A DNA stretch of 64,000 nt from Phycisphaerae bacterium (GTDB lineage: Bacteria > Planctomycetota > Phycisphaerae > Sedimentisphaerales > Anaerobacaceae): assembly GCA_012744475.1 (NCBI GenBank), contig JAAYBV010000038.1, positions 37,243-101,242 of the forward strand, in the 5' to 3' direction. Shown in pieces: positions 51,308 through 59,395 of this stretch; within the stretch, counting starts at the first letter, position 1; every line of letters begins with the position of its first letter. The position numbers and the translations under genes were made by a program. The notes under the pieces are model-generated. The model was not told where the DNA came from and did no database searches. It saw only the letters and a list, made by a program, of their open reading frames with translations.

Positions 51308-52585
51308 TCAGAGGCCCGCCTGCAATCTCTCCAGGCGTTTGATGCACTCGAGCATGCAGCGAATGGTGTGGTAGTTGACCTTCCACGAGTGGCTCATGTG
51401 CGTCCAGATGGGCTGGCCCTCGCGCGTGGTCAGCGGCCACCACTCGCCCACCGGGTGATGGATCATCTTGTCGAAGACGAAGCGGTGGACGTTCACGTAC
51501 GCGGGCCAGTAGACCTTCGGCCCGAACCGCAGGCAGCCCTCGAGCATGCCAATCATCACCTCGGCCTGCTGCCAGAATTCCTTCTCCATGTCGTAGACGC
51601 CGCCGGCGTGCGGGCCCTCCGTATAGACGCCGCCGAACTCCGGGTCGATGCCGTTCTTGCGGCCGTGGTCCATCGCCTTCTTGATGATCTTCTCGTAGTC
51701 GTCCCAGCCGGAGCCGAGAACGTCGGTGGCGTGGGCCAGCAGCCAGGCGAACTCGACGTTGTGTCCGGCCGACGTGTTGTCCTCCGCGTGGGCCTTCTTG
51801 CCGCCCTCGGCGAAGCGGTCCCAGCCCCAGACGATGTCGAACTTGATCTGCGGCGCGATCTTCCAGTCGGCGGTGAATTGCGGAATCCCGGTGGCGTACC
51901 TCGGGTGCAGGATGCGCTTGCGCAGCAGGTCGATGTCTTCGAGCAGGGTGCGGCGATGAATGCTCTGCCCGGTGCATTCGAGCATGTTCGTGAAGGCTTC
52001 CATCAGGTGCATGTGCACGTCGAGGGTCTTGCGGTCCCCGCCTCTGGGGCCGGGGCCGCACAGGTCCCAGTTGCGCTCGAACATCTCCCAGTACCCGCCG
52101 TACGTCGTCTCGGCGCAGTACTTCTTGACGAGGTCGAACGTCTTCTCCGCGTATTCCCGGCCGCGCGGGTCGCCGGTGGCCATCGTGTATTCCGTCAGCC
52201 CGTACATGGCGAAGCTCAGGCCGTAGAGGATCTTCTTGTCGATCGTCACCTCGCCCTTGCGGTTGGTCATCCAGTAGAACCCACCGTACTGCTTGTCCCA
52301 CATCTTGCCGATGACGAAGTCGACGCCGTGCCTGGCGTACTCGGCGCAGCGGCCGCTGCCGTAGCCGGCGCGATGGGCCGCCGACATCGAGTAGATCGTC
52401 CGCATCTGGCCCAGCATCGACTTCTCGTCGGTTCCGGCGTCTTTGCCGTCCTTGTCGAAGTGCGTGATGAACCCGCCGTAGCGGTCGTCCTTGCACCGAT
52501 TCAGCCAGAACGGCAGCAGTTCCGTCGTGAAATGCTTCTTACACTCGTCCAGACATGCCGAGATTTGATCGCGGTCGATACGCAT
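51308..52585 (-). CDS. AGE-family (N-acylglucosamine 2-epimerase-like) sugar isomerase
   Basis: 425 residues from the ATG MRIDRDQI with AAAGGA upstream; the longer frame runs through hairpin repeats. An (alpha/alpha)6 barrel: YGGFITHFDKDGK, YGLSFAMYGLTEYTMATGD, DVHMHLMEAFTNML, a GHNVEFAWLL active-site helix, and EFWQQAEVMIG. Members epimerise N-acylglucosamine or mannose, isomerise aldoses, or epimerise cellobiose. The His residues in HMHLMEA and GHNVEF are the usual catalytic ones. First gene of the operon that includes the kinase-phosphatase fusion. Confidence 0.88.
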   Translation of the reverse strand: MRIDRDQISACLDECKKHFTTELLPFWLNRCKDDRYGGFITHFDKDGKDAGTDEKSMLGQMRTIYSMSAAHRAGYGSGRCAEYARHGVDFVIGKMWDKQYGGFYWMTNRKGEVTIDKKILYGLSFAMYGLTEYTMATGDPRGREYAEKTFDLVKKYCAETTYGGYWEMFERNWDLCGPGPRGGDRKTLDVHMHLMEAFTNMLECTGQSIHRRTLLEDIDLLRKRILHPRYATGIPQFTADWKIAPQIKFDIVWGWDRFAEGGKKAHAEDNTSAGHNVEFAWLLAHATDVLGSGWDDYEKIIKKAMDHGRKNGIDPEFGGVYTEGPHAGGVYDMEKEFWQQAEVMIGMLEGCLRFGPKVYWPAYVNVHRFVFDKMIHHPVGEWWPLTTREGQPIWTHMSHSWKVNYHTIRCMLECIKRLERLQAGL

Positions 52586-52640
52586 TGCCGGTCCTTTCAC
52601 CGAGTCGCCCATAGCATCCATACCCGCACGCAATCCGGGC

Positions 52641-52669
52641 ATTCTATGCCCCCCCGCCGCAGCCGTCAA
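52641..52669 (-). promoter_or_regulatory. Promoter of the AGE-kinase operon
   Basis: TTGACG, 17 bases, TAGAAT on the minus strand, about 55 bases before the epimerase start. Confidence 0.6.
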
Positions 52670-52720
52670 CAAGCCGTTCGAGACGCGATTACCCGTTTTC
52701 TGGGAGGGCGGGAGGAAGCC

Positions 52721-52832
52721 GTTCGTAGTGTGCCCGTAAGGGCATACCGTTTGTAGTGTGCTCGTAAGGGCATACCGTCTGTAGTGTGCTCGTGAGAGCA
52801 TACTGTTTGTAGTGTGCTCGCAAGAGCATACA
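52721..52832 (+). repeat. Four tandem 28-nt GNRA hairpin units
   Basis: Units begin at 52721, 52749, 52777 and 52805. Stems change together: TGCCC/GGGCA, TGCTC/GGGCA (one G-U), TGCTC/GAGCA, TGCTC/GAGCA. The loops are GTAA, GTAA, GTGA and GCAA. Two further diverged inverted pieces (ending CACTACGAACC) run to 52917. There are no spacers, so this is not a CRISPR array. Confidence 0.85.
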
Positions 52833-52917
52833 TGAGACGAGAATAGCGTCTCACGACGCCACTACGAACCAACGCTTCATCCCGATGGCCGTCGGCGTCA
52901 CTACGAACCAGACCCTG

Positions 52918-53150
52918 GTCCAAGCCGAAACGGGTAATCGCGTCACCACCGAACGCAACGGTGTCTATTCCACCCGCCCCACCGTGCCTCCCCGTGTCGC
53001 GGGCATCCTGCCCGCGCGTGGCGAGGGCGTCCCGCCCTTGCGCCCCTCCCTCCCCGTCACCACCCCCGCAAACCCAACCGCCCCCCAGCCATCCTCACGC
53101 CACCAGAAGCCATCGCGAATTGCGTAAGCCGTCCCCGGAATTCCATCCTC
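52918..53150. other. Gene-free stretch between hairpin repeats and the Mrr-like gene
   Basis: Cytosine-rich on the plus strand, with no supported gene or promoter. It marks the left edge of the AT-richer nuclease cluster. Confidence 0.4.
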
Positions 53151-54248
53151 CTATTCCCGCTCGTCAGACAATGGGTACTCGGACCACCACGATGGGAATG
53201 GGCGTGAATTTTTTCTGCTAGACTTCCTGCTCAAGCCGGGTAGCTCCACACGGTCAAAGTCGCGGACAATCTCCGGCTTGTGCTCGGCAAAGAGTTGTGC
53301 GAGTTGCTCCCCGTTCAGGAGCTCCAACTCGTTGCGTTGTTCAGCCCACTCATAGGTATTCCGAGAAAACGTCGCGGAGGTGACGAAGATGCCACGAGAG
53401 AATTCTCCCATGAATGAGCCATAGAACTCGCGTACGTGAGATATTGGCACCACGCGCCCGTACCTCTTGCATTGGACTGCAATGCGTTCTTCGTCTTTGG
53501 TCAGTACGATATCGATGCCTTGATCTCCTGACCCTGGCGTCAGGTGAACGTTGTATCCGAGAGCCTGATATAATGAGGCGACTGCCGACTCGAAATCAGT
53601 TGGATCGATGCTCTTCAAGCCCGCCACTGTCTTGCGTTTCTCTTCCTCAGCCAGGAGGCGCTGCCTCTCCATTTCTGCCAAGCGGGCTTGCTCGACCGTG
53701 AGAGCGGGCACGCGCTGGAAGAACTCGTCAAACGCTTTCTCGGCAGATTCGATGTTCGCCTTTATAGATGCCCAGAAATCTTCAGGTGGTCCGAAGAAAC
53801 CGCTTCCAAAGAAGCGACTTACGTGGTCACTCAGACTTAGACTCTCTCCCACCCTGAGAGAGCACACCGGGCAACAGAGTGTGTCGCACCCTGCATGTAT
53901 CCCATCCTCCCGCCATCGTACTCTTGTATAAGTTTTGGATTGTGAAGCCCACGTGTATCGAGAAGTCGAGAATACTCTGCCACAGCGCTCGCATGTCCAC
54001 GTGACCATCAGAGGAGTTGGCCAGGGTATCTCAGACTCGCATTTGCAGCCTGGACATGGCAGGGTCAGCGGTGGCCAGAAACCAGCGGGAGTGAACTCGA
54101 AGGCAAATTCCTGATGACAATGAGGGCATCTCCACCATCTGAGTACTACTGCTCCTATACCTACACCGTGAGATAGATGACTCAGGTACTGACTATTTCC
54201 GTACTCCTCCCAATCATCAGCGACATGATAATCAAGGACTTCTTTCAC
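53151..54248 (-). CDS. Mrr-like restriction endonuclease with N-terminal zinc ribbons
   Basis: 365 residues from a GTG (V-K-E-V-L-D) with AGGAGGT seven bases upstream; an ATG 15 codons earlier has none. Residues 35-135 hold four C-x-x-C pairs (CPHC, CPGC, CERC, CPVC), likely zinc ribbons. A charged helix (about 190-220) links to the type IV restriction (Mrr) nuclease domain: ESAVASLYQALGYNVHLTPG, SGDQGIDIVL and VQCKRY supply the D and Q-x-K catalytic set. Mrr proteins cut modified or foreign DNA. Probably the last gene of a minus-strand cluster with a membrane protein and another nuclease. Confidence 0.85.
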   Translation of the reverse strand: MKEVLDYHVADDWEEYGNSQYLSHLSHGVGIGAVVLRWWRCPHCHQEFAFEFTPAGFWPPLTLPCPGCKCESEIPWPTPLMVTWTCERCGRVFSTSRYTWASQSKTYTRVRWREDGIHAGCDTLCCPVCSLRVGESLSLSDHVSRFFGSGFFGPPEDFWASIKANIESAEKAFDEFFQRVPALTVEQARLAEMERQRLLAEEEKRKTVAGLKSIDPTDFESAVASLYQALGYNVHLTPGSGDQGIDIVLTKDEERIAVQCKRYGRVVPISHVREFYGSFMGEFSRGIFVTSATFSRNTYEWAEQRNELELLNGEQLAQLFAEHKPEIVRDFDRVELPGLSRKSSRKNSRPFPSWWSEYPLSDERE

Positions 54249-54318
54249 CAACGCACCTCCTCCCGCAAAAGTGGCCAGAAGCCCCGTCCCCATGACTGGG
54301 ACGACGTGGAAGGCACTT

Positions 54319-54789
54319 CTAGCACATATCGCTGAGCACTCTTTCCGCCAACCTCAGATGTTCCCTTATCCTCTTGACTCGCGCCTTGTTAAAGGCTGCA
54401 TACTGTACATTCACGTTGTCGTCTTCGCCTCCGAGAACACAATTCGACAGGCCGATCAATTCAGCGTGTGCCGCGTACACCCTGTCTTCCTCTGGGACAA
54501 CACGAAGCCTCTGCCAGAAGCGGTACCAAGTCACCATTGAAGACCTAGCGAGAAGGTCGCTTGCACAATTCCTGATTTCGCGCGCTGCTATTCTGGCTTG
54601 TTCCTTGTCAGCTATTCCAACGTTGCAGTAGACATCGGCATGGTAGATCAACAGGTGTGTAATCCGTCCTATGTAGGACCGAAGCTCGTGGACAGGCTCG
54701 ATACAGAATCGGAGCAACAGTTGGCCTATGACGAATATCAAGACTCCAGCCATGATGGTCAACGTTGAAGTAAGGATGGCTTCGCTCAT
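54319..54789 (-). CDS. Single-pass membrane protein in the nuclease cluster
   Basis: 156 residues from the ATG MSEAILTS. One membrane helix (about 5-27, TIMAGVLIFVIGQLLLRF) is followed by a mainly helical, charged cytoplasmic part: ELRSYIGRITHLLIYHADVY, a WYRFWQRLRVVPEEDRVY block and a C-terminal basic helix (RVKRIREHLRLAE). Similar small proteins of unknown function occur singly in many bacteria. Lower GC than the flanking chromosome. It lies 70 bases before the Mrr-like gene and 77 after the NucS-like gene. Confidence 0.6.
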   Translation of the reverse strand: MSEAILTSTLTIMAGVLIFVIGQLLLRFCIEPVHELRSYIGRITHLLIYHADVYCNVGIADKEQARIAAREIRNCASDLLARSSMVTWYRFWQRLRVVPEEDRVYAAHAELIGLSNCVLGGEDDNVNVQYAAFNKARVKRIREHLRLAERVLSDMC

Positions 54790-54866
54790 CTTGAATAGTC
54801 TCGTAGGGTGTACATCGCACACCGCTCTGTCTATGCCGCTTCGCCCATCGGCATTCGCGGTTGTCC

Positions 54867-55571
54867 CTATCTCCCACTATCTGCGCTACCGCGGAAAAAC
54901 TCAACGACGGATGGATGCCTATTGTTCTTCAGAAAGCCCACATATAGCTTAATCTTATTGAGCGGAATGTTCAACTTAGCCGCTATCTGAGCAGCATCGT
55001 ATCCACTCCTCATCAGATAAGCAGTTTGAACAATCTTGCCCTCTTTACGAGAAAAATCCACTCGTCTTTGTCTTGTGTCTTTTGCCGATTGTGCTGTCGT
55101 TCGGGTTTTTGTCGAACCGCTCTTTGGGCTTGCGGTGCCTTCTTTCTCGGAACCATACTCGGCAGTGTCATTTTCTGCTACTTCTTCTGAAACGAACCTC
55201 AGGAGGTCTTTGTCTCCTTTCTCATTCAGGAAGGATTCCAAACGGCGAGGAGGTATTTCCTTCCACTCAATACCGTGATGATCGAAAACCCGCTGCAAGT
55301 TTCTCGGAACCCGATATCCGACGAGCATCACACGAACTGTCGGATCATATCGAGAAACAAAGTACCCCTCATAATCCATTATTTGGGCGATATCCTTCCG
55401 TACTATTGTCCCTGCTTTGAGTTCGATGATGAGCTTCTGTCCATGCTTGTCCTCGAGTAGAAGGTCAATACGTTTCCCTTCTACGTTGACCTGTCGCCCC
55501 AGGAGCTTCAAAGCATCCTCAATCACCTCGGGGTACTTTGCAATGATGTCTTCAAACACGCTCTCTTTCAT
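54867..55571 (-). CDS. NucS/DUF91-like PD-(D/E)xK nuclease
   Basis: 234 residues from the ATG MKESVFED. The frame also allows an ATG at 55649, which would be nearly leaderless but would read through a repeated intergenic segment. Residues 1-120 match the NucS/EndoMS nuclease core: FEDIIAKYPEVIEDALKLLG, then Asp in RIDLLLEDKHGQ and E-x-K in LIIELKAG. A low-complexity Ser/Thr linker (about 150-185) leads to a helix-turn-helix-like end (GYDAAQIAAKLNIPLNKIKL). Such nucleases act in mismatch repair or on foreign DNA. Codon use is AT-richer than its surroundings, suggesting transfer. Confidence 0.75.
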   Translation of the reverse strand: MKESVFEDIIAKYPEVIEDALKLLGRQVNVEGKRIDLLLEDKHGQKLIIELKAGTIVRKDIAQIMDYEGYFVSRYDPTVRVMLVGYRVPRNLQRVFDHHGIEWKEIPPRRLESFLNEKGDKDLLRFVSEEVAENDTAEYGSEKEGTASPKSGSTKTRTTAQSAKDTRQRRVDFSRKEGKIVQTAYLMRSGYDAAQIAAKLNIPLNKIKLYVGFLKNNRHPSVVEFFRGSADSGR

Positions 55572-55606
55572 TTCCCCGGCCTCATCATCCACAGAGTCTC
55601 GTAGCC

Positions 55607-55645
55607 CTTCTCCGCCTCGGAGTTCGCGCACGCCTCCGGGCTTAG
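55607..55645. repeat. Short direct repeat, copy 1
   Basis: CTCCGCCTCGGAGTTCGCGC followed by ACGCCTCCGGGC. It recurs with one or two changes at 56220-56256, so the upstream part of the nuclease frame is repeat, not conserved coding sequence. Confidence 0.6.
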
Positions 55646-55658
55646 GCATTATGGTTCT

Positions 55659-55687
55659 ATTATAGGGCGGACATGACCAGAATGCAA
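55659..55687 (-). promoter_or_regulatory. Promoter of the nuclease cluster
   Basis: TTGCAT, 17 bases, TATAAT on the minus strand. The transcription start would be near 55652. Confidence 0.55.
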
Positions 55688-55748
55688 GGAGAAACACGCG
55701 AGATCGCGCTCGGCGCAGAAGGATGGTGGGCGGTGCCCACCCTGCGAC

Positions 55749-56090
55749 TCATGCGGTCTTTCGGTGTCGCTTTCGGGTGGAGCGCCGGGTCTGGGCGCCG
55801 GCGGCAAGGACCTCGCGGGCTTCTTGGTACAAAGGGGCCAGGGCCTCGGGGACCGAGTCCTGCGTGACAGCCTCCAGCAGCAACAGGGGCAACGGTGTGC
55901 CCGTCGCCTCCTGGAGTCGAAGCAGGTGCTCGATGGTGAGACTGCGCTTGCGGTGCGCGACCCGGCTGATGAACGACTCGCTCAGTCCCATGCTCTCGCC
56001 AATCCGCCGGAGCGTCATGCCCTGCGATTGCAGGTGTCTGACCAGATCCGCCGACAGATTCGCTTCAACCTGTTTCCTCTGTTCGTCCAA
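55749..56090 (-). CDS. XRE-type helix-turn-helix regulator
   Basis: 113 residues from a TTG start that has AGGAG seven bases upstream. An ATG at 56210 is open in frame but its extra 40 residues fall in GTGAAGCGT repeats. The helix-turn-helix is MTLRRIGESMGLSESFISRV, followed by HLLRLQEATG typical of the XRE/Cro fold. The C-terminal tail is basic (RRSTRKRHRKTA). It could control the nuclease genes that follow on the same strand 177 bases downstream, as such regulators do in restriction systems. Confidence 0.7.
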   Translation of the reverse strand: MDEQRKQVEANLSADLVRHLQSQGMTLRRIGESMGLSESFISRVAHRKRSLTIEHLLRLQEATGTPLPLLLLEAVTQDSVPEALAPLYQEAREVLAAGAQTRRSTRKRHRKTA

Positions 56091-56325
56091 CGCATCGCTC
56101 CTGAACGGATTCTCGTAGGCCGACGGCCGGCCATTCGCACGTGAAGCGTCGTACGTGAAGCGTGAAGCGTCGGCCACCCCAAGCTCGGATGCATGTACGC
56201 TCCTACGCATCTACAGCTCTTTCTCCGCCTCGGAGTTCACGCACGCCTCCGGGCCTCGGGACCACTGCCATTCTACAGCGGACGAAGGGTCAAGAACAGG
56301 TGAAACGCCGGCCATTGGCGCGTGA
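56091..56325. repeat. GTGAAGCGT-rich intergenic region with second direct repeat copy
   Basis: GTGAAGCGT occurs several times at 56141-56172, 56320 and 56490. The segment 56220-56256 repeats 55607-55645. No gene is supported if the regulator starts at 56090. Confidence 0.5.
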
Positions 56326-56486
56326 AGCGTCTGGGTGGCAGCCTCAAACACCCTGGCGTTTGGGGATGGTTCGCTGCGCAAGGGCCTGGCGCACCGCATC
56401 GGCAAGTCCACATCGCCATCCCCAAAGCTCCGTTTCACTGCGCTTTGAGGCTGCCACACGACTGACAGGGTATCTTCACATATTCG
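56326..56486. repeat. Palindromic dispersed element, CTCAA subfamily (copy 8)
   Basis: GTGGCAGCCTCAAAC pairs with CTTTGAGGCTGCCACACG; inner arms TTTGGGGATGG and CCATCCCCAAAG. The right end is TATCTTCACATA. It lies about 250 bases downstream of the HEAT-repeat gene stop. Confidence 0.85.
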
Positions 56487-56646
56487 CGCGTGAAGCGTTG
56501 GCCACGTACGCCGGGAGACCCCAATTGGACCACGCGACGGCCGAAGCGCAGCCCCCTGTCCGGCCAAACCCAAAGGATGGGCGGATCCCAATCGATGTCG
56601 GGACACAGTGGCGTCCTCTCCGGGACGGGGTGCGCAGCTCATGGGA

Positions 56647-56730
56647 GGTATGCCCTTGCGGGCACACTACGAACGGTATGCCCTTACGGGCACACTACGA
56701 ACGGTATGCCCTTACGGGCACACTACGAAC
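56647..56730 (-). repeat. Three tandem 28-nt GNRA hairpin units after the HEAT-repeat gene
   Basis: On the minus strand the loops are GTAA, GTAA and GCAA with stem TGCCC/GGGCA each time. The array begins four bases after the stop codon of the HEAT-repeat gene and in its sense orientation. Confidence 0.85.
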
Positions 56731-56734
56731 GGGC

Positions 56735-58525
56735 TCAGCTTTTGGACTGGTCGAGGATGAGTTCCTTGACCTTCTGGCTGGGCAGGTTGAGTGCGCCGTA
56801 GGCGGCGGCCGCGGCTGCTCGCAGGTCGGGCTCGGTCTCGTCGGATTTGGTCAGGTCGTAGATCTGATCGACGGTCGCGTCGGGCAGAAGGTTGCCGTTG
56901 AGCTTGGCCGAATTCGCCAGGGACGCAAACGCCTCGATCCGCACCGCCATGTCATAGGCATCGCTCAAGGCCATCTCGGCGATCGCGCGCTGGGCATCGG
57001 GGCTGTTGAGGTAGGCCAGCGTCTGACCGGCGAGGACCTGGAGGTCCTGCTGCTCGCCCCGGGTCGCGCCAATCAGGGCCGCCTGGGCCAGGGAAAGGTC
57101 GATGACCGGATTGCGGCTGACCCCCAGCTTCAACAAGGCCTGGACGGCCCGCAGGGCGTAGGCCTGGGCCAGTTCGGCGGTCCAGTCACCACTGATGGCG
57201 TCGGGGTTCAGGGCCAGCGCCTCGGCCAGGTTCTGGACGACCAGACGGCTCTCATTGAAGGGCTGTCGGGGTCCGGCGTTGGCAATGGCGATGGCGGCGG
57301 TGTAACGCACCGCGCGATCCGAGAAGGACAGGGCCTGGAGCATCGGCTGGGCCGGGCCGACGGTGTAGAGCAGCGAGTTCTCGCCGGCGTTGGTCGCCAA
57401 GGCTTCGGCCGCACCGAGAGCAACCGCCGCATTCTTGTCGTTGAGCCCGCGCAGCAGCGCCTGCTGGAGGTACTCGGGGCCCGCGGTCTTGGCATAGGTC
57501 AGCGCCGCGGCGTGCTGGGCGCCGAAGTACTCCGGCATCGCCACGCCCGTCGCCTCCGCCTTGAAGAACGCCGCCAGCCACAGTCCGATCGACAGACCGA
57601 ACTGATCGTCGGCCTTGAGCGACCACTCGCAGCATCGCATCGCCATCAGCTCGTTGAAATATGCCCGGTCCACTTCCTCGCGGACCAGCCGATTGGCGTC
57701 GGCATCCCAGAACCAGACGTTGGCGAAGGACGGGCCTTCCTGGGCGGCCAGTGACTCGTCGTGGTAGTAGTACTTCTCCGCCAGTTGGAAGAACATCGCC
57801 GCCGCCGGCGCGTTGCTCATCTGCGGGTCGATCTTCTGGATGCTCTGGGCGGCCAGGCTGCGCAGCTCAGTCGAGGCGTCCTTCTCCGCGACGTACTTCA
57901 GGTACGGCAGCGACTGCGGATAGCCGATCTGCCCCAACGCGCGGATGACCTCCGCCTTGACCGCGTCGTTGTTCATCTGAAGGGAAGCCGCCAGAGGACG
58001 GATCGCGTTGCGGCCGATTTGCGGCAGCGCTTCGAGGAGGTTGTCCAGTTCGCTGCGCCGCGAGGGGTCGGCGATCGCATCGAGCATGAACGGAACCGCA
58101 TACTCGCCTGAGTTCTTCAGACGCGCGATCGCGTTGATCTTGCCGCGAATCGTGGTGCTGAGCCGCTTGATCTCGTCGACGATGACCTGGGGGTCGGACC
58201 GCAGCTCGAACCGCCCCTGCTCGATCACCGCCAGAAGCTGCTTGGCCACGGACGCCAGTTCCGGATCGTTCGAGGTGTCGACCACCTTCATCGCCAGCTC
58301 GTAGCCTTGCGGATTGGCCTGCGTCAGCTCCAGCAGCGCCACGGGGTCGGGGTTGCCCTGAAGGATGGCCTGGCCGTAACCCTTGGCCAGATCGAACCGC
58401 CCGATCTTCGTGAAATGCAAAAAATCGTTCCAATCGTTGGCAAGCGTACGCTGCTGCGACAAACCGCTCCCGACGACCAAACCTGCGAGACAAAGAACCA
58501 CGGCAACGGTTCGTCCGTTCAACAT
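56735..58525 (-). CDS. Secreted HEAT-repeat protein
   Basis: 596 residues with a signal peptide (about 1-29). GGAG sits about eight bases before the ATG. The body is all helical: several HEAT/PBS-lyase-like repeats of about 30 residues, for example KAEVIRALGQIGYPQSLPYL, RSLAAQSIQKIDP, AVALGAAEALATNAGENSLL, RAVRYTAAIAIANAGP and DLRAAAAAAYGALNLPSQ. Such proteins scaffold other proteins. Location is periplasmic or secreted. Nothing indicates an enzyme. It has its own near-consensus promoter and ends at a hairpin array. Confidence 0.8.
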   Translation of the reverse strand: MLNGRTVAVVLCLAGLVVGSGLSQQRTLANDWNDFLHFTKIGRFDLAKGYGQAILQGNPDPVALLELTQANPQGYELAMKVVDTSNDPELASVAKQLLAVIEQGRFELRSDPQVIVDEIKRLSTTIRGKINAIARLKNSGEYAVPFMLDAIADPSRRSELDNLLEALPQIGRNAIRPLAASLQMNNDAVKAEVIRALGQIGYPQSLPYLKYVAEKDASTELRSLAAQSIQKIDPQMSNAPAAAMFFQLAEKYYYHDESLAAQEGPSFANVWFWDADANRLVREEVDRAYFNELMAMRCCEWSLKADDQFGLSIGLWLAAFFKAEATGVAMPEYFGAQHAAALTYAKTAGPEYLQQALLRGLNDKNAAVALGAAEALATNAGENSLLYTVGPAQPMLQALSFSDRAVRYTAAIAIANAGPRQPFNESRLVVQNLAEALALNPDAISGDWTAELAQAYALRAVQALLKLGVSRNPVIDLSLAQAALIGATRGEQQDLQVLAGQTLAYLNSPDAQRAIAEMALSDAYDMAVRIEAFASLANSAKLNGNLLPDATVDQIYDLTKSDETEPDLRAAAAAAYGALNLPSQKVKELILDQSKS

Positions 58526-58698
58526 CGAGATGTCTCCAATACCCCTTGCGTCGCGTTATAGGACCGGTCCCGGCTGCGGAGAACGCGAAGAAGTATCATG
58601 AATACCCCTACCTCGCGGTCTCCCCAGTCGGGCGGTCCATTCCTTTCGAAGGCGGTTACGACCAACAAGCCGTCGTAGTCTTCGGCCTTAACCACTTG

Positions 58699-58727
58699 AT
58701 TCTAAAGCGAAATAGGCCCTCTGTCAA
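58699..58727 (-). promoter_or_regulatory. Promoter of the HEAT-repeat gene
   Basis: TTGACA, 17 bases, TAGAAT on the minus strand; five or six of six matches in both boxes. The leader would be about 165 bases. Confidence 0.7.
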
Positions 58728-59245
58728 CAAAAAACCCCTTTCCCAAACCCTCCATTTCCATCGCATTCCCATGGCGGGCGACCCTGTTTTTCCCTATTCG
58801 GCTCAGGTTGCGGCCCCGATGCGGGGGCGGGGCTACAGGCCGTGTCGGCTCTGTCCCACCGAATCCGGGAGCGATCAACCACCTGCGATCCGACCTCTTC
58901 CCCCACCCATACCACATTGCCTTCCGAGGCGCCGCCCGATTCGGCCCACACTGGCAAAGGCTCTGCCCATGACATCTCGAGGGCAACCAGGGCCAGCCAA
59001 CTGTCAAGATGGACATTATGGGATATTTGCCTTGACTCCACATTATCGGAAGTGATAAATTGGAGTCCCGAGCAGCCTGCGGCGATCCCGTCGGGGAGCG
59101 CCGGTGCTGGAGAAGTAGATGGCAGGTAAAGTTGCTGCAATACCCTGGAGTGGTGCGTTTCACGTGTTTTCGGACGACCAATCCGATCGGAAGGCCGGGG
59201 TTGCGCTGAGAGAGAAAGGAAGGAGGTGATCGAGCGGGCGGTGCC
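58728..59245. other. Divergent intergenic region and leader of the 59396 gene
   Basis: Holds the promoter at 59032-59059 and, at about 59211-59225, a 14-base extended anti-16S match (AAAGGAAGGAGGTGATC). The latter is too far from the main start to serve it. No other gene is seen. Confidence 0.4.
59032..59059 (+). promoter_or_regulatory. Candidate promoter of the 59396 gene
   Basis: TTGACT, 16 bases, GATAAA. It would give a leader of about 330 bases. Confidence 0.5.
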
Positions 59246-59383
59246 ATGGTCTCTCCGGCGACATGCAGCGATACAAATCTACACGTAGAATCACAGCATA
59301 CAGCAATGGGAAGATTCCGACGTGCCACCAAGGGGGGGCGAGCGGGCGCGTTGCCCCGGCACGATGAAATTCTGTTCAGTTGA
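59246..59383 (+). CDS. Possible 45-codon leader ORF before the fasciclin mosaic gene
   Basis: ATG to TGA encodes 45 residues (begins MVSPATCSDT, basic centre GRFRRATKGGRAG, ends DEILFS). Its TGA is the first base triplet of TGAAGGAGG, the ribosome site of the next gene, so translation of the small frame would run into that site. AGGAGGTGA lies upstream, but 17 bases away, which is longer than optimal. It resembles no family I know. It may be a regulatory leader or chance. Confidence 0.3.
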   Translation: MVSPATCSDTNLHVESQHTAMGRFRRATKGGRAGALPRHDEILFS

Positions 59384-59395
59384 AGGAGGACCGTC

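Noticed and set aside
52721..52832. Four direct 28-nt repeats that might be a CRISPR array
   Set aside because: Units are contiguous with no spacers, stems differ by paired changes, and no cas gene is near. The same unit occurs singly elsewhere.
56091..56210. Forty-codon N-terminal extension of the XRE regulator
   Set aside because: It lies in GTGAAGCGT repeats and lacks a good ribosome site, whereas the TTG at 56090 has AGGAG seven bases upstream.
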